64,000 nucleotides of DNA from Cristatella mucedo (GCA_009760855.2 WPIO01000053.1:1937501-2001500), one strand, 5' to 3'; counted from the stretch's first letter, positions 1 to 15,173 are shown. Notes: a model not told the origin generated them from the sequence alone. Numbers and translations are program-made.

Positions 1-274
1 GAGGTAGAACATGTTTGGTATCACCACACGGTGCGGCGGCTACAACATTAATTGCCCTATTCGCTAAAGCGCGCCGCACTCGTAACGTGTCGCGCGTTCT
101 CGCCGACGCGCGACCAGTTCAGATGAAGTTTGAACCTCGAACTACGGCTTAATTAACGACTTGTAGGCGCAGCGCTGATGCATGCAGTTAGGTCAACGAA
201 AGAGAAACGCAGTAGCGGTAGTAAGGGGCGTACATAGCTTAATATAACCGAACCGCATCCATACCGTATACCCA

Positions 275-1327
<1,053 letters not shown>

Positions 1328-1845
1328 AGTGCAACTCGTTGAGGTATATAAAATTCATTCGCATAGCGCCCCGAGAGAGCTTAATCTCTATTCAGGCGCT
1401 TCACATAATAATAATAATAATAATAATAATGCACTTGATAAAGCGCCCTCAGAGAACTTAATCTCTCTCTAGGCGCTTTACATTTGTTGCAAAGGGAAAT
1501 GCAATTAAATGGTAAGTAAAATCATGCTTGAAAAATAAACAAAATAAATAATATGGTTAGGGGTGACATGCACACGGTCAGCATGCAAATGTGGTTAGTG
1601 GCAGCATGCACAGTGTCAGCACGCATAAGCACATCAAGGACGAATCACAGGGACCCACTTAATGCTGTCCTAAATAGGTGTGTTTTTAGGTTCCTTTTTA
1701 AATGTGGTCAGGTCAGGGGATGTTCTGACGCAGGTCGGGAGGGAGTTCCAGGCTTTGGGAGCATGCGCCTCGGGGCTCGAGCCCACGACCTCAGCCAGGC
1801 CTTGGTCGGGGCGAGCACCTTAACCGCTGGACCAAACCAGCTCGA
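1328..1845 (-). mobile_element. SINE family 2 copy split by a LINE A insertion
   Basis: Read on the minus strand, 1763-1845 is the tRNA-like head of SINE family 2 (box-B-like GGGCTCGAGCC, then the box-A region around TGGTCCAGCGGTTAAGG). 1328-1398 is the tail of the same family (gcgc...agagattaagctctc...gcgc, then atgaatt). The intervening 1399-1762 is a LINE A 3' end. The uninterrupted copy at 31905-32045 shows the two parts joined, so the simplest reading is a nested insertion. Confidence 0.65.
1399..1762 (-). mobile_element. LINE family A (CR1/L2-like), 5'-truncated 3' end
   Basis: The plus strand starts with an (AAT)n run. It is followed by the reverse complement of the LINE A 3' terminus (gcgccctcagagaac and ctaggcgctttacattt), the 3' UTR, and the last codons of the reverse-transcriptase ORF near 1700-1760. 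The same order is seen at 20851-21500 and 41627-42112 and, in plus orientation, at 30140-30460. No intact protein remains. Confidence 0.8.
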
Positions 1846-1904
1846 GCACTACGGCATAGGGCCGAAGGCCTGGACGAAGTGAATTACAGAAGTCGAGACG
1901 GGAT

Positions 1905-2015
1905 GTCACATGTGCCACGGGGGGTATCGAGTCCACGACCTCAGCCAGGCCTTGGTCGGGGGGGGCGAGAGCACCTTAACCGCTGGACCAAATCAGCCAG
2001 GCACCAGCACTCAGT
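1905..2015 (-). mobile_element. SINE family 2 head, second partial copy
   Basis: It repeats the tRNA-like head found at 1763-1845 (box-B-like motif, 'ccacgacctcagccaggcc', then 'caccttaaccgctggacca'). No tail is seen beside it, so it is a truncated or locally duplicated head. Confidence 0.6.
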
Positions 2016-2184
2016 GGCCGCCGTTCGAGCAAAGCCCTAGGGGCCCGAGTGCAAACCGAAAGAGGAACGTCGTCAAGCCGACGAAGGTGAAGGTCGGCAC
2101 GGAGGAAGCATGCCAGGCTCAGGTAATGCTGCGCTGGCGATGAATCGATGGCACGGCAACCGAAGAGGCACAAAAAGAATGATA

Positions 2185-2395
2185 TTCTCGGCCTCGGAGA
2201 ACTGAATCTCTGTCTCGGCACTTTGCATTTGATTTTAAGACAGCATGATTCAATCCTCAGTGGCAGCATGCATAGCGTCAACAAGCGTAACATGGCTGTG
2301 GGTGGTATGCCTAGTGTTAGCATGCAAATATATATAAGTGATAATGTGCACAGTGTGAGAGCGTGCAAGGCTAGTCTTCAAGTCCCAGAGGTTTG
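2185..2395 (-). mobile_element. LINE family A 3' end, diverged
   Basis: A diverged reverse complement of the LINE A tail and 3' UTR: 'ctcggagaactgaatctctg', followed by several copies of the 'gcatgc' landmark typical of this 3' UTR. Confidence 0.6.
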
Positions 2396-2424
2396 AGCAC
2401 GTGTCTCCTGTTTTCTAAAAAATA

Positions 2425-2935
2425 ATGCTAGGGTGGATGCCGGTTGAGCAACGGATACAGAGCAAAGTTCTTACGCTGACCCACAAGGCCCGCCATGGCT
2501 TGGCTCCTTCGTACTCAGCCGAACTACTGCATCAGGTTCAGCCTGTTCGCGCCCTCAGGTTCTGTGTGGACAATAAATTAGCTGTTCCATTCCTCCGCTT
2601 AAAGACCGTTGGCGACTGAAGCTTTAGCTCTGCAGACTGCGGAACTCGCTTCCACAATTCTTACGCAACGACAACTGCTCTCCTATTGCTGACTATGGCT
2701 CAACCTTTTCTGCGGTCATGAGCTGCTACTTCTATGCTACTCACTACCTCAACTGCTCTCCTGACTCTGCTATGCTTCCCACTTTCTCTTTGTTGCGTGA
2801 GACGAAGTCTGTTGGCTACCGAATGCGTACCGAAAGCCGCTTAGGCTGTGAGTGCGCTATACAAAACTCTCCTGCGTAACACCCACTTAGTCTTTATGAC
2901 TTTGTGGAGTTACAGACGGAGATACATTACACATA
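2425..2935 (+). mobile_element. LINE family B (CR1/L2-like), C-terminal RT fragment and 3' end
   Basis: The first 65 codons encode the segment after the RT palm (LGWMPVEQRIQSKVLTLTHK and on), which is shared with 6395-7020 and 27147-27455 on the opposite strand. Further on, the frame is broken. The 3' end has the family landmark 'ttgcgtgagacgaagtctgt' and stops after 'gtggagttacagacggagat'. 5'-truncated and inactive. Confidence 0.8.
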
Positions 2936-3250
2936 TGAGCACACAGATGACAAGTCATGAGGACCAACGAAATGCTGCGAGAAATGGGTGCGTTTTAGCT
3001 TCTTTTTAAATATCGTCAAGTGAGGGGATGTCGTGACGTCAGTCAAGAGCTACTTCCAGAATTGGTGAGCATTCTAAGTAAAAGCAAGGTCTCCAAAGGA
3101 TTCGATGTTGGCTCGAGCAACAGCTAAACTATTCGAGTCTGGAAGGCGGGCGGTACATTGCCTAGACGGGTTTTTTGGAGCAGACCCGATAGGCAGGCTG
3201 GAGCAACGGAAAGGAGGAATCTAAAAGTGTGTGACAAAACTTTGCAAGTC
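2936..3250 (-). mobile_element. LINE family A fragment, strongly diverged
   Basis: It shares the order of landmarks with 41760-42112: 'gtcaagtgaggggatgtcgt', 'aaggtctccaaaggatt', 'gggcggtacattgcctagac', 'aggctggagcaac'. The fragment covers the C-terminal end of the RT ORF. Confidence 0.55.
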
Positions 3251-4664
3251 GGAGGCCGCGTTGCCGATGCGCTTTTTATGAAGTCCTTTAAAGGACGCGA
3301 ATAATAGTCGCTCGCGCCGTCTGCCACTGCGTCACTCGATCTCCTCGACGGCGAACGGCGAGACCGCCATCATTATCAGTTAATTGGTCACGAAAGCGCT
3401 CGTAGCGCCGCCTTTCAGGCTCGGCGCGAAGCCGCTCGGAACTGCGAGCTTATTCGGCGGGCTCTTTGAAGTCGGCCGCCCAGAAGTCCGAGCGATTAGT
3501 GAATGGCCTATGAAAGATTTCTCCTGCAGTGCGGTCGCCAGCAGCGTTTCGATCCGCCGCGCCGTAATGGCTTCGTGTCGCGGGCCGGCGAGGCCGCGTC
3601 TGCGCCGCTCGCGGGGCGGCTTCAAGGGCGGATGGCGCCAGCCCAGCGCCGCCGGGAAGACCGCCCGCCGGAGGGCTCCAGCCTCCTTCTCTGAGCAGGA
3701 GCGGCAGCGTGGCTCAAAACGAAGCTTAAACGCCCCCATCGCTGGTTGCCTCCGAAACTGCGAGGGGAGATAATGAACTAGCGCGAGCTCGCGCAGCGAG
3801 GGTCTCGCGGTCGCAATTACTTCTGAAGGCCCGCTCCTTCGTTCGGCGCCGTCGCCTGTCGCAGCAGCCGCGACAGTCTTCGCGATTGACGCAACAGCAT
3901 CGACTTTTTCAGACCGTCACTGCAGCTCTCTCGCTGTCCTCCTGACGGACGCTGCCGCAGGGCTGACTGACCTGACCGAGCGCCTGACTGAAAAGACAGC
4001 TCCGACTGTTCTCGCGAATGGCGCGCAGAGCAGCTTCGCACGTTCGTTTTCTGCGTGAGACGAAGGCGGTTGCCGTTGGCAGTCAACTATTTGCCGGAAG
4101 CCGCCTAAGCCTCGAGCGAAGCTGTAGAGAGTTATCCCGCTTTGCTTCACCCCTTTAATAATCCCTCCTCCTCTCGTCGTTCGCAACTTCCGGGCTCATT
4201 CTTCCAGGGCCCAGCGGGAGGCATGCGCATGCGCGCCTGACAATTGGACGGGCGGCCGGGGACGGCGGACAGGTGCGGGCTTGCTGAGGAATGCGGACGC
4301 GCCGAGGACGCCGGGATCCTCGCCTGCAGCGGCGATCAGGCTGCCATCCCAGAACCGGCGGCTTCCGCCTGAAAATGTCTGCGGTCGCAAGCCGGAATGC
4401 GGGAAACGGAAAGCACGTGACTTCTGCAAGCCCTCGAGCTCTCGCCGGAAGCGAATAGCCGGCATCGCGGCTTTGTGCGTGCACAGCGGCAGAGGAAACG
4501 GGCCGGCGCACGGCTGGACGAATCTCGAGTGAGCCGGACGAATCTCTTCGCTAATCTGCTACGCGTCAGGGCGCGTGACGCGAGAGAGCCACGTCATTGC
4601 GAGCTCCGACAGGCCTAGGCGGTTCTGTGCTCGCTCGGCTATGCGTAGCTCATGCAATACGCGG
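3251..4664. other. CpG-rich block, no gene recognised
   Basis: GC-rich sequence with overlapping open frames on both strands (for example 3380-3739 minus and 3384-3773 plus). This is expected from low stop-codon density at high GC. I recognise no domain. The stretch 3900-4140 resembles the 3' end of LINE B in plus orientation ('ctgcgtgagacgaaggcggt', then 'gaagccgcctaagcct'). Confidence 0.45.
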
Positions 4665-4805
4665 TAACAAAAAGAAAATGCGAGCCGATTCAGCAGCCTC
4701 TTAGCTCGTAGCGACAGAAGAGCTTTTACGGCTATCGCCACCGCTTGCAGCGGCCATACAGGATCGCCCACTGCAGTATTCGAACCCACGATCGAGATCG
4801 CGATC
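4665..4805 (-). mobile_element. SINE family 1 copy, diverged
   Basis: The plus strand reads 'cagcagcctctta...cgacagaagagc...ctatcgccaccgcttgcag...gcccactgcagtattcgaac'. This is the reverse complement of the tRNA-derived SINE family 1 seen at 24413-24607. The box-A end is eroded. Confidence 0.7.
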
Positions 4806-6394
4806 GAGCTCGTGAAAAAGCAACCGACGTAACTACTCCGCCATCACGGCTGACAGCGAGAGAGCGCGGAAGAGCTAGCGAAGAAGCTGCGAGCGTGGCC
4901 ACAGCGACTCTTGCCGTAATCTTCGCACGCGCCCGAGTCAGTAGCTAGAGGTCACGGTTTCCACGCATCAATCAGCGACGAGCTCGCTACGAGCTCGAGC
5001 AGCGGACTGAAGTGAGCTCCGCGCGAGTCGCGGAGCGATTCGACGACACTCGCTTGGCAGCGCCAACGTCGGATGCTGCGGCTCGATGCTCGCTCTGAGG
5101 CCCCGACGCCTACGCCACCTCCGCATAGCGTTCTATCTCCGGCTTTTCACCGAAGCGATGGCAGCGCGCACGCGCGCGCGCACGCACGCGCACCAAGCGA
5201 TGGCAGCTAAGCGACGGCATCTGACCGAAGCCGCCAGCAGTCTCATCCGCGTCCCATCCGATCGAGACGACAGTCATGTACGGGCATGTCATGTTCTGTC
5301 AAAGCCTGATCTCTGCTGGCATCCAGCTACTACGGAGCCTGTGCGTAAGCTGAACAGCAGGCTATCGATCTGCAGAGCGTGCGGCCGGATTCCTGCTGGC
5401 CGCTCCAGCGAGCCCCGTCCTGTACAACCGCATCTAGCAGGCTCCTGCGGAAGTGGTCTCCCCTGAGAGTTGTGGCTTCAAAGTCCTGCCAGAGCTTGCT
5501 GAGGCTACCAGCGAGCGGAAGCTGAGCAGCCTTTACGAAAGCACAGTCAGCTTCATCTACCGGACTTCCGGCACTTGGACGGACTTCGGCAGCCATCTCA
5601 GCGGACCACTCGGCAGGCATTAAATGAGCTCTCGAGGCACCGTAAGCGGCCAATCGCGCGCGGAGCGGATCGGAGCAGACCGCCACCTCGGCGCCCGAGC
5701 ACCGACGCACACAAATAGACGCTCTGACATTCTAAAGCGACCTCGCCGACGAGCGGGCGCTCGGTCGAAAGGCCACCAGGCGGAAGCGAGTGCGCCACCT
5801 CGCGGCGGCACGGCCTGCGGTAGGGGAGCGCGGCGGAGAGAGCTGGACCCTTGGCGTCGTCTCGCGACATCCGCCGCGGCGACCAGATCAATGTGCCGCA
5901 AGCCAATCTATCCCGGATGTGTGCGCGCGTTTTGCAAAGTAAGCTTCGCTCGCCTTGGCCGCGACGTCACCACGCTATAGAGATTGAGTTCTCTTAGGGC
6001 CCTATACCAATGAATTATATTTACGCGAAAGCGTCTCACGCACCGAAGCACTACGTTCGCTACGAAGCACTACGTTCGCGCTCTTCGCCGCCATTTCTTT
6101 GTAGAAGCTCATCCGCCGCGCGAGGCGACCGGCAAGTACGAGCTCGGACGATTAGCCGATTAACGTAACGTTTATTAGCCGATTAATGACGACGGCTGCT
6201 GACTAGCCACGGTCACCGCTACCGCCAGTGCTCAGTGACCTGCCGCAAAGCAGGCATACCGGTCTCGAGATATTTTTTAAGAGCCCAATTCCAAAACCTA
6301 AAGCACTTCCATAGTTATTTGCCATGAATTATGAAACCCGCGAGGCGAACTGGGACAGCCGCTTTGAAGATCACACTGTAATGACACTGGCATG
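4806..6394. other. CpG-rich block with a SINE 2 tail remnant
   Basis: No gene is supported. The many short open frames overlap on both strands. A SINE family 2 tail lies at about 5970-6035 (+), reading 'agagattgagttctcttagg' then 'aatgaattatatt'. A 20-bp motif (cgaagcactacgttcgc) is directly repeated at 6040-6080. Confidence 0.45.
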
Positions 6395-7020
6395 TAATGT
6401 ATCTCCGTCAGTAACTCCACAAAGTCATAAAGACCATGTGGGCGTTACGAAGGAGAGTTTTGTATAGCGCACTCACAGCCTAAGCGGCTTTCGGTACGCA
6501 TTCGATAGCCAACAGACTTCGTCTCACGCAACAAAGAGAAAGTGGGAAGCATAGCAGAGTTAGGAGAGCAGTTGAGGTAGTGAGTAGCATAGAAGTAGCA
6601 GTTCAGGGCCGCTGAAAAAGATGTGCCATAGTCGGCAGTTGGAGAGTAGATGTCGTTGCGTAAGAATTGTGGAAGCGTGTTCCAAAGTCTAGGACCTGCA
6701 GAGCTAAAGCTTCTGTCGCCAACGGTCTTTAAGCGGAGGAATGGAACAGCTAATTTATTGTCCACACAGGACCTGAGGGCGCGAACAGGCTGAAACTGAT
6801 GCAGCAGTCCTGCAAGGTACGAAGAAGCCAATCCGTGGCGGGCCTTGTGGGTCAGCGTAAGAACTTGGCTCTGTATCCGTTGCTCAACCGGCATCCATCC
6901 TAGCTCGTTTAGCAAAGGAGACACCTGCTCAAACCTCTGGGACTTTAAGCCTTGCAGCCATATTCGTAGTCTGCTGCAGTGGCCTAATAGGTTTCTTTTG
7001 CAGCCCAGCCAAAAGGGAAT
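6395..7020 (-). mobile_element. LINE family B, C-terminal RT fragment and 3' end
   Basis: This is the longest clean LINE B C-terminal frame (6445-6924, about 159 codons). It includes LGWMPVEQRIQSQVLTLTHK, then RSFSSAGPRLWNTLPQFLRN, a motif typical of the C-terminal end of CR1/L2-clade reverse-transcriptase ORFs. The 3' end at 6395 (taatgtatctccgtcag) matches the end of the copies at 2935 and 53250. 5'-truncated. Confidence 0.85.
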
Positions 7021-7134
7021 TGCAATATTACATGTGCGCCACCAATGCGGCTATCGACATGTAGAGGTCCAGGCGTGAAGTTCGGGTTGCTTATTACTCA
7101 GCGATTGCTGAGAATTTTTACACTGGCAAAAATT

Positions 7135-7320
7135 TAAAGAAGGCTGACACGATGCTGACCCTGTGCGTGTCACCCCTAACCATATTGTGCTTGATGTCGT
7201 TGAGCATGCTACCACTAACGATTGTGCTTTATTTGCAGCAAATTTAAAGTGCCCTAGAAGGAGATAGAGTTTTCTGAAAGCGCTATATCAAATATATTAG
7301 TATTTTTATTATTATTAAAT
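7135..7320 (+). mobile_element. LINE family A 3' end
   Basis: Plus-strand 3' UTR ('gctgaccctgtgcgtgtcac', 'gagcatgctaccactaac'), then the terminal hairpin region and a run of ATT trinucleotides. Confidence 0.75.
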
Positions 7321-7440
7321 TACAACCGCAAGCTCACAGAGACCATGAAACGGCGATCTTTCTATTGGGCCAAATTATCGCCAGCCTCATTTCCGCCGAC
7401 TTCCACCAAGCCAGCCAGCCTGCAGCATATATATATAATG

Positions 7441-7592
7441 TTATTTAATAATGCTATTCATTTGTTTGTTTATCAAGCATGATATTACTCACCATTCAAT
7501 TGCATTTCCCTTTGCAGCAAATGTAAAGCGCCTAGAGAGAGATTGAGTTCTCTGAGGGCATTTTATCAAGTGCATTATCATTATTATTATTA
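7441..7592 (+). mobile_element. LINE family A 3' terminus
   Basis: A well-conserved end: 'ctttgcagcaaatgtaaagc', 'gcctagagagagattgagtt', 'ctctgagggcattttatcaa', then (ATT)n. It is a very short 5'-truncated insertion. Confidence 0.8.
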
Positions 7593-8280
7593 GCACGGTA
7601 TGGACAGTCCATTTCTTCTCGGTTCTCTGTTTCGCTGCTTCTTTTGATTAAGGAAGACGTCTAGGCTCGCAAATGCACGACTGTGCAGTCATAAGGATCA
7701 AGTCAATGTCGGCTGTATCATGTCAACGGTCTCATTTACGTACGCAGTGGCAGAGAAGCCATAGGGGCTGGCACCCCCTCGCCCCCACCCACCCCCCAGC
7801 GTGCGACCTGGATTGTGAAGCTCGAGCACTTTATGCCTGGACTACGACTCCGGAGAGCAACCTTTAAGCCTAAGCATTAGCACCCTGGACTGGTTTAAGT
7901 GGACTAGCATGCCTGGACGCGAGATAGGCTAGCGGTGGCTGCGGGTACCAGACGATGAGCAGACGACATTCGCGGATACCAATCCCGACGTAATAATCGT
8001 GCTTGAATAAAGTATCGAAAATAGCATAGCTATAAAGTAGCGAAAATATGAGCAGCTCGAATTTAGACCCATCCATCCGGTCGTGCGGACAGCGAATCAG
8101 TGCTGCTTTCCCGACTGCTCTGGGTCCCCTGCTTCCGGGCGTTCTCTCCCCTGCATTTCTTTGTTTCCATCAACCGGTCGGCACAGCTCTCGTAGCTGCA
8201 GATAGGTAGGCAGCCATTGGCATGGCTGTCGCATCAAGGCGAATGTCGGGGTGCTATCGACGTGCGGAAAGCCTTATCGT
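7593..8280. other. No feature recognised
   Basis: Mixed-composition sequence without a convincing exon or repeat. There is a C-rich patch at 7770-7800. Confidence 0.4.
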
Positions 8281-8328
8281 ACATACATAAATATATATAT
8301 ATATATTTATATATATATATATATATGT

Positions 8329-8337
8329 ATAGCAAGC

Positions 8338-8380
<43 letters not shown>

Positions 8381-8392
8381 CAGGCTTGCTAT
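8329..8392. repeat. AT-core palindrome
   Basis: Arms at 8329-8345 and 8376-8392 (atagcaagcctgtatat and its exact reverse complement) flank a TA-dinucleotide core. Another AT tract lies just upstream (8290-8326). Confidence 0.9.
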
Positions 8393-8519
8393 TTAACAAT
8401 AGGGTACCGCCCAATCAACGCGATAGATCATCAACACAAACGCTGGCAGGCTAAGGCGCACCGTCCTCAGCGCTCGCTGCCGCTAGAGGGCAAGAATGTT
8501 AAAGAGAAACGGAAGCTTC

Positions 8520-8799
8520 GAGAGAGAGAGAGAGAGACAGAGAGGGAGAGAGAGAGACACAGAGAGAGACAGAGAGACAGAGGGAGGGAGGGAGAGAGAG
8601 AGAAAGAGAGAGAGACAGAGGGAGGGAGGGAGAGAGAGACAGACAAACAGACAGACAGAGAGAAAGAGACACAGAGAGAGAGAGAGACAGAGAGACAGAG
8701 GGAGGGAGAGAGAGACACAGAGAGAGAGAGAAATAGAGACAGAGGGAGGGAGGGAGAGAGAGACAGAAAGAGAGAGAGAGACTTAGAGAGAGAGAGACT

Positions 8800-8835
<36 letters not shown>

Positions 8836-8842
8836 GAGAGAG
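8520..8842. repeat. (GA)n-rich microsatellite with GACA/GGGA variants
   Basis: 320 bp of purine-only GA repeat interrupted by GACA and GGGAGG units. The block 'gacagagggagggagggaga' recurs about four times, so it has local higher-order structure. Confidence 0.97.
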
Positions 8843-8904
8843 GTAATGCGTCTGAGTGAGCTGCGTGCAGCACCAACAGCGAGCGCTTTATTGACGGAAA
8901 TAAA

Positions 8905-9150
8905 CAATAATAACAATAATGCATTGGTGTGGCACCCTCAGAGAGCTTAGCCTCTATATCGGGGCACTCTGCATATGCTGCCGCGCTGGTTTGGCGCCGC
9001 GGTTAAAGTGCTCTTCTCGACCGAGGTCGAAGCGAAAGTATTCGATGGCCGAGGAGGCCGTGGCCTCGAGCCCCGCAACAAACGTGAAATGCCCGAAGAG
9101 AATTCAAGTTCTCTTCGGGCGCTATGCAAGTAAGAAAAATGTAACTGCTG
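8905..9150 (+). mobile_element. SINE family 2 copy next to an opposed SINE/LINE tail
   Basis: 8985-9150 (+) is a SINE 2. It has the tRNA-like head 'gcggttaaagtgctcttctc...ccgaggtcg...gcctcgagccccg' and the tail gcccgaagagaattcaagttctcttcgggc, which forms a 12-bp perfect hairpin (9091-9120). 8905-8975 is a tail of the LINE A/SINE 2 type in the opposite orientation. Confidence 0.65.
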
Positions 9151-9329
9151 TATGGAAAATCAAATGGAATGATCAAATAGACTTGTAGTATTGATGCTCG
9201 TGTCGTGTGCGTAATACGTTTATAGTTGGCTATCATTAATTGATCGCCGATCATCTGATCCTTGCTACTGTGCGATACACTAGTTATTCCTGTTCGCTTA
9301 TTTTAGGCTTGCTATAATTTCTGCCCCAC

Positions 9330-10060
9330 GAGACGCTGCCACCGCCGCCGCAGCCAGGTCCGGCTGACTGCTATGCCCGGCCCGAGGCACAAGCAGCTCT
9401 CGGGCCGGGGACCTTCCGCCGCGCCTCGCCGCCGTGCCGCTCGGAGAGCAAGGCTAGAACCAGCAAACCCCCTCCCTCATATCGCAAAATCGCTCGGATG
9501 CCATGCCAGCCTTGCACGCAAGCCGCGACTCGCTAGACTGCTCTAGCGAGTCGCGGCTGCACGTATTTAGTACCGAACGCAGCCAGCTGCCGCTGCTATG
9601 GCGAGTGCGAGCGCACTGCTGCAGCATTGGCCGCGCTCCAGATCGTCGGCCGCTTCGCATTTCGGCGAGCAGTTGGCGGACGGACGGACGGACGGACGAG
9701 CAGCCAGATCCGATTCGCCGGCGACGTGACCTCGACCCAGCCTGACCTCGCACGGTCGACGCTCTCTCTATCTCGGCGCCGCGCCGCCAGCGCTCAAAGA
9801 GTCCCTGCGTTCGGCGCGAGCGCCGCTCGCACGCGCAGGCGCCGCCGCGCGCTGGCAGCGCTACACCGGAGCGTCCAGCAGACTACAGCGAGAGGTGCGG
9901 CGCTCCGATGCGTCCGAGTGTGAGCGGCGCCGCGGTCGCCGCGCCGTGCGCGCGCCTCTCTCGGCTAGCGACTCGAGAAGAGCCGTGGCCTCTTCACCTC
10001 AGCGAACGCGTCGACTGTCTGCGCGCTGGGAGTGACTCCGCGACGCGTTAACTTTGAGCC
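9330..10060. other. CpG-rich block
   Basis: Possible promoter/CpG-island-like DNA with no exon I can support. It contains a (GGAC)n run (about 9677-9699) and the palindrome at 9521-9558. Confidence 0.45.
9521..9558. repeat. 17-bp perfect inverted repeat
   Basis: Arms 9521-9537 and 9542-9558 (agccgcgactcgctaga / tctagcgagtcgcggct) with a 4-base loop. Confidence 0.95.
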
Positions 10061-12469
<2,409 letters not shown>

Positions 12470-12533
12470 CCTCCTCCTCTTTCTTCTCCTCCTCCTCCTC
12501 CTCTTTCTCCTCCTCCTCCTCCTCCTCCTTCTG
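12470..12533. repeat. (TCC)n microsatellite
   Basis: Trinucleotide TCC with TTTC interruptions. The poly-Glu/poly-Ser frames across it are repeat artefacts. Confidence 0.95.
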
Positions 12534-12649
12534 AAGATCCCAGTTCTTGAGATTTAGTCGAAGGCGAAGCATGAAGAAAGAAATGCGTTGGCGCATGAAA
12601 TAAAGAAATTCAACGTTAGCTGGTTTTACAGCCTCATTTATATAGTGAC

Positions 12650-12780
12650 AGAGGTCCTTAGTCGCTATCACCATCGCCTGCTGTGGGTAATAAGCAATTG
12701 CGCACTGCTGGACTCGAACCGGCCACCTGGGTTATGAAGAGCGAGCACCTTACCCCTGTGCTAAGGCCATCCGTACCCGC
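12650..12780 (-). mobile_element. tRNA-derived SINE, diverged
   Basis: The plus strand shows the SINE 1 body ('ctatcaccatcgcctgctg'), a box-B complement ('actggactcgaacc'-like at 12710-12722) and a box-A region 'gcgagcaccttacccctgtg'. The head resembles the tRNA-like fragments at 22925-23012 and 23085-23147, so it may represent a sub-family. Confidence 0.6.
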
Positions 12781-15173
12781 CACCCACCCCCATCCATACA
12801 GCTCGGTAACCAACGAGCCGTTCTCACGGGCACCCGAATTTAGTGGTCCGGCGATAGAATCGTGGGAAGACATCCGGCTGTCTGTGAGATTCCTTGTCGG
12901 AAGCTCGGAAACTACCCGTCCTAGGGCCTGCATTGCCTCCCCCTCACCCGAAGCAGTGACCCACTTGCCTCGATTGCCCCTGCGACGCGGAGTAATACTC
13001 GAAGAGAGCCCAGCCAGTGCGGCAGCCAATCACCTCTAGCGCCGTCCTGGGGGCGATTTCGGTAAGCCTGCTGACAGGCTGTTGGCCAAGCCGCCGGAAA
13101 AAATACGATTCAAACTCGACCTCATTTCGCGCGCGCGGTCTCAAACGGAAGCGCTCAGCGAATGTTCTCCAGGAAATAGGAAGCTTCTAATAGTCATTCT
13201 AGCTGGTCATCTGAAGTAGCCTCCAGCTGTGGATGGCCATTTCTAGGCGATTCAATCCGCATGAAAGGCCTTCAAAGAGTCAGCTGTGGCTGTGGCTGCT
13301 GTCTGCTGTTCAATTGCCTCTCACTGGCGCCATCTCCGCTAAGGTCACGTCGGAGCAACGCTAGAACATCGAGATTCAGCGATCTGACACAAATGCTGCC
13401 ATTCCCATTTTTAAAAGACTTCGGACCTTTGGGTTGCTTTAAGATGCGTCCAGAGCATAAAAAGAGGAACGTAACGACAATCGTCACTCTCCGCCGACCC
13501 CTTGCCGCCAGAGCAAAGCGTCGGCTCTGGGCGGAAGTGGCGACCCCAGCGACAGGACGTCTTTACTGTTTTTGACATCTGCCGGAAAGAGAGCATTCGC
13601 ATCTGAATAGCTAGTGTTAAAAAGTGTGGACAAGCGAAACGGGACTGCTCCAGAAAATGCTAAAGAAAAGATAAGCTCGGCTTCCTACAAAGGAGGAAGA
13701 CGCCGCACACACACGTGCGGCCGAGCACACAGCGAGATCCCGCGGAGCGCCGAAGCGCTATAGAAACGGCGTGTCGCGACGCTAAATTAAAGAAGACTTT
13801 GTCAAACTGCAGGCGGGAGTTGAGCTGTCTGAGATCATCTTGCCAACTCACCGATAAGTTAGGGCGCAGACGCAATTACGAATGCTGGTCAAAAAGCATG
13901 TTGCTGAAATTGCGCCACGACGGCGCTCCAACATGGCACTGCAGGTGTAGCTGCCACATCGGCCGCTCGAGGTTGGTGCTTCGGGCGCCTTCGCTAATTC
14001 TTTACTCGATTCTTTACTCGATCTACTCTCTTGACTGCTCAGCTAATTCCGCTGCGCTTCTCCGTTGATCCTCGCTCTTCCGCGCGAGCGAGAGACGCTT
14101 CGTGCAGGATGTGCATGGTGGCAATAGTAACGAAGTAGCGATGGCCGCTGAGTCTCGAAGTGAGCTGCCCAACTCAGCAGAGACCTATATACTCGCGGCA
14201 GTCGCTTGCGAAGTCACTCGCCGACAAAAGTCCTCGTGGTGGAGAGCGTACGAGAGCGGCCACGCATTGCAATGGCTGCATCTGCTGATGCCAACTCCCA
14301 TCGACAGATGGGCAGCTGGACAGATGTTCGCTCCTTCGGGCCTGGATCGGCCACGTGGTTGGACACGTGGTCGGACACGCCGATCGAGCGCCTTCGAGGA
14401 ACGTAGCGGATGTCGATTGGCTAATGTCACTAGAAATCGCGACAGATTTGAGTCTTTCTGTCGGCAGCCAGCTACTGTTTTTTTTTTGTTAAGCCTTACA
14501 TACACCTTCGGCCTTCCCGCGGTGTCGCGGGTCTATCGACCTCGAGCTGAACAGCACTCAAAGGTCGTGACCTCAAAGAATACAGCGCCGACAGCGGCAG
14601 TGGACATGCGCTAGTAGGACAGGCAACGGCAGTGCAGACGTGGAGTTTGGCCTGGCGAACGAGGCCCGGGCATGCACGGGCAGGCACCACGCGCGCGTGC
14701 ACCACGCCCACGTACTCCCCGATGGACTTGCGATAGCCACCCCGTCGCCTCCCTCCCTCCGCCCTCCGAAAGCCTGCTCGGCACCGCCTTAGTCCCACTG
14801 CAAGGGCCCGGGTAGCTACCGTGCGAGGCCAACCAGCATCCGGCGAATCAGTAGCGAATCAGTAGCGAATCAGTAGCGCTGCTCGTGGTAGCGCTCGTGG
14901 GTCGGCGGCTCCTTGGACTTGTGCGGAGGAGCGACTTCGTTTTGCAGCTAGCATGCGCGGCTGTCTCTTCGGTGGGCTCTTGTTTGTGCCTTCGTTAGAG
15001 GGCTGCAAAGCCCTTCGGGCGGCGGTGAACCCTCGGCGAGCACTTCACCAGATGGCCACTGGATGGGTCCGCTGTATTTGCAGAGGGACGATCGATCGGT
15101 GCTTAGAGTGGCTAAAAGAGTACATCCCGAGAGGCCGAGCTCCGGTGCGAGCCTTGGGCGCGATGCTGCGGGC
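12781..15173. other. No gene recognised
   Basis: Several open frames of 60-170 codons exist on both strands but show no recognisable domain, and they overlap one another. A direct repeat 'gaatcagtagc' occurs three times at 14846-14878. Confidence 0.4.

Noticed and set aside
3380-3773. Opposed open frames of about 120-130 codons
   Set aside because: Mutual shadows in a GC-rich block with no recognisable domain or splice context.
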